Position numbers and translations under genes: made by a program
Shown here: piece by piece, positions 7,127 through 7,355 of the stretch
How positions within the stretch are numbered: position 1 is the stretch's first letter
Layout: every line of letters starts with the position of its first letter
The notes under the pieces: generated by a model
Seen by the model: only the letters and a program-made list of their open reading frames with translations
Database searches by the model: none
What the model was told of the DNA's origin: nothing
NCBI GenBank assembly: GCA_030592835.1
Contig: JAUVIJ010000093.1
Span: 1-7,355 of the forward strand
Direction: 5' to 3'
From: Candidatus Cloacimonadota bacterium
GTDB lineage: Bacteria > Cloacimonadota > Cloacimonadia > Cloacimonadales > TCS61
DNA: 7,355 nt

Positions 7127-7355
7127 ATGAAAAATATCCTGTTGTTATTGATACTGACATGCTTTTGTTTGTATCTCGGAGCTATTGAAACAGATAATAA
7201 TGTTATCCCGGCAAATACGAAACTTGCTCAGAATTACCCCAATCCCTTCAATCCTATAACGACTATTGAATACAGTCTTATTGAGAGTGGAAATATGGAC
7301 CTGACAGTATATAATATAAAAGGTCAGAAGATAAAAACACTTCATCAAGGATTCA
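7127..7355 (+). CDS. Secreted protein with T9SS/FlgD-Ig-like sorting module, partial
   Basis: The first 76 codons are present; the gene continues past the right edge. Residues 1-19 form a signal peptide (MKN, a Leu-rich core, then LGA with likely cleavage before Ile20). After only about 12 further residues comes LAQNYPNPFNPITTIEYSL (33-51) and then LTVYNIKGQKIKTL (59-72). This is the hallmark opening of the FlgD-Ig-like C-terminal domain used as a type IX secretion sorting tag in FCB bacteria, where it normally follows a large cargo domain. Here no cargo precedes it, so the protein may be a stand-alone sorting-like domain of about 110-120 residues, or the module may be internal with more domains beyond the edge. 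The Cys residues in the signal core do not make a good lipobox (Thr and Phe at -1). It is preceded by a sigma54 promoter and a strong ribosome binding site. Confidence 0.85.
   Translation, partial: MKNILLLLILTCFCLYLGAIETDNNVIPANTKLAQNYPNPFNPITTIEYSLIESGNMDLTVYNIKGQKIKTLHQGF

Noticed and set aside
7145..7348. Minus-strand open frame of 67 codons opposite the last gene
   Set aside because: The plus strand has a strong ribosome binding site, a signal peptide and a known domain signature. The opposite frame has no recognisable features.

Overview
This AT-rich window looks like chromosomal DNA from a free-living bacterium of the FCB superphylum. A Cloacimonadota-like lineage or a relative is my best guess. 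The grounds are the base composition, the last gene carrying the Asn-Tyr-Pro-Asn-Pro-Phe-Asn-Pro signature of FlgD-Ig-like/type IX secretion (T9SS) sorting domains, and a TPR-fronted histidine kinase of a kind common in that group. The assignment is an inference, because no rRNA or other marker gene is present.

Layout. At the left edge, on the minus strand, lies the N-terminal 50 codons of a dihydroorotase/hydantoinase-like amidohydrolase. A divergent intergenic region (151-305) carries a good sigma70-type promoter (219-246) pointing right. Four genes then follow on the plus strand in one tight run with gaps of 16, 15 and -1 nt: a 273-aa protein that resembles Bpu10I-type restriction endonucleases but appears to lack one catalytic acid (306-1127); a long-form urocanate hydratase (1144-3165); a membrane histidine kinase with ten TPR units in an exact 40-residue register (3181-5511); and an NtrC-family sigma54 activator (5511-6905). 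A 221-nt gap (6906-7126) ends in a near-consensus -24/-12 sigma54 promoter (7073-7089). This sits just before a gene, cut by the right edge, that encodes a signal peptide followed almost at once by a sorting-domain-like module.

How they may work together. The kinase and response regulator overlap by one base and form a cognate pair. The regulator keeps its phospho-acceptor Asp and its GAFTGA sigma54-contact loop. The only convincing sigma54 promoter in the window lies directly downstream, so the simplest model is local: an envelope signal read by the TPR domain leads to phosphorylation, then sigma54-dependent expression of a small secreted protein. The placement of urocanase (histidine breakdown) in the same transcription unit suggests, but does not prove, a link to amino-acid metabolism. 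The nuclease-like gene at the head of the run has no methyltransferase partner here.
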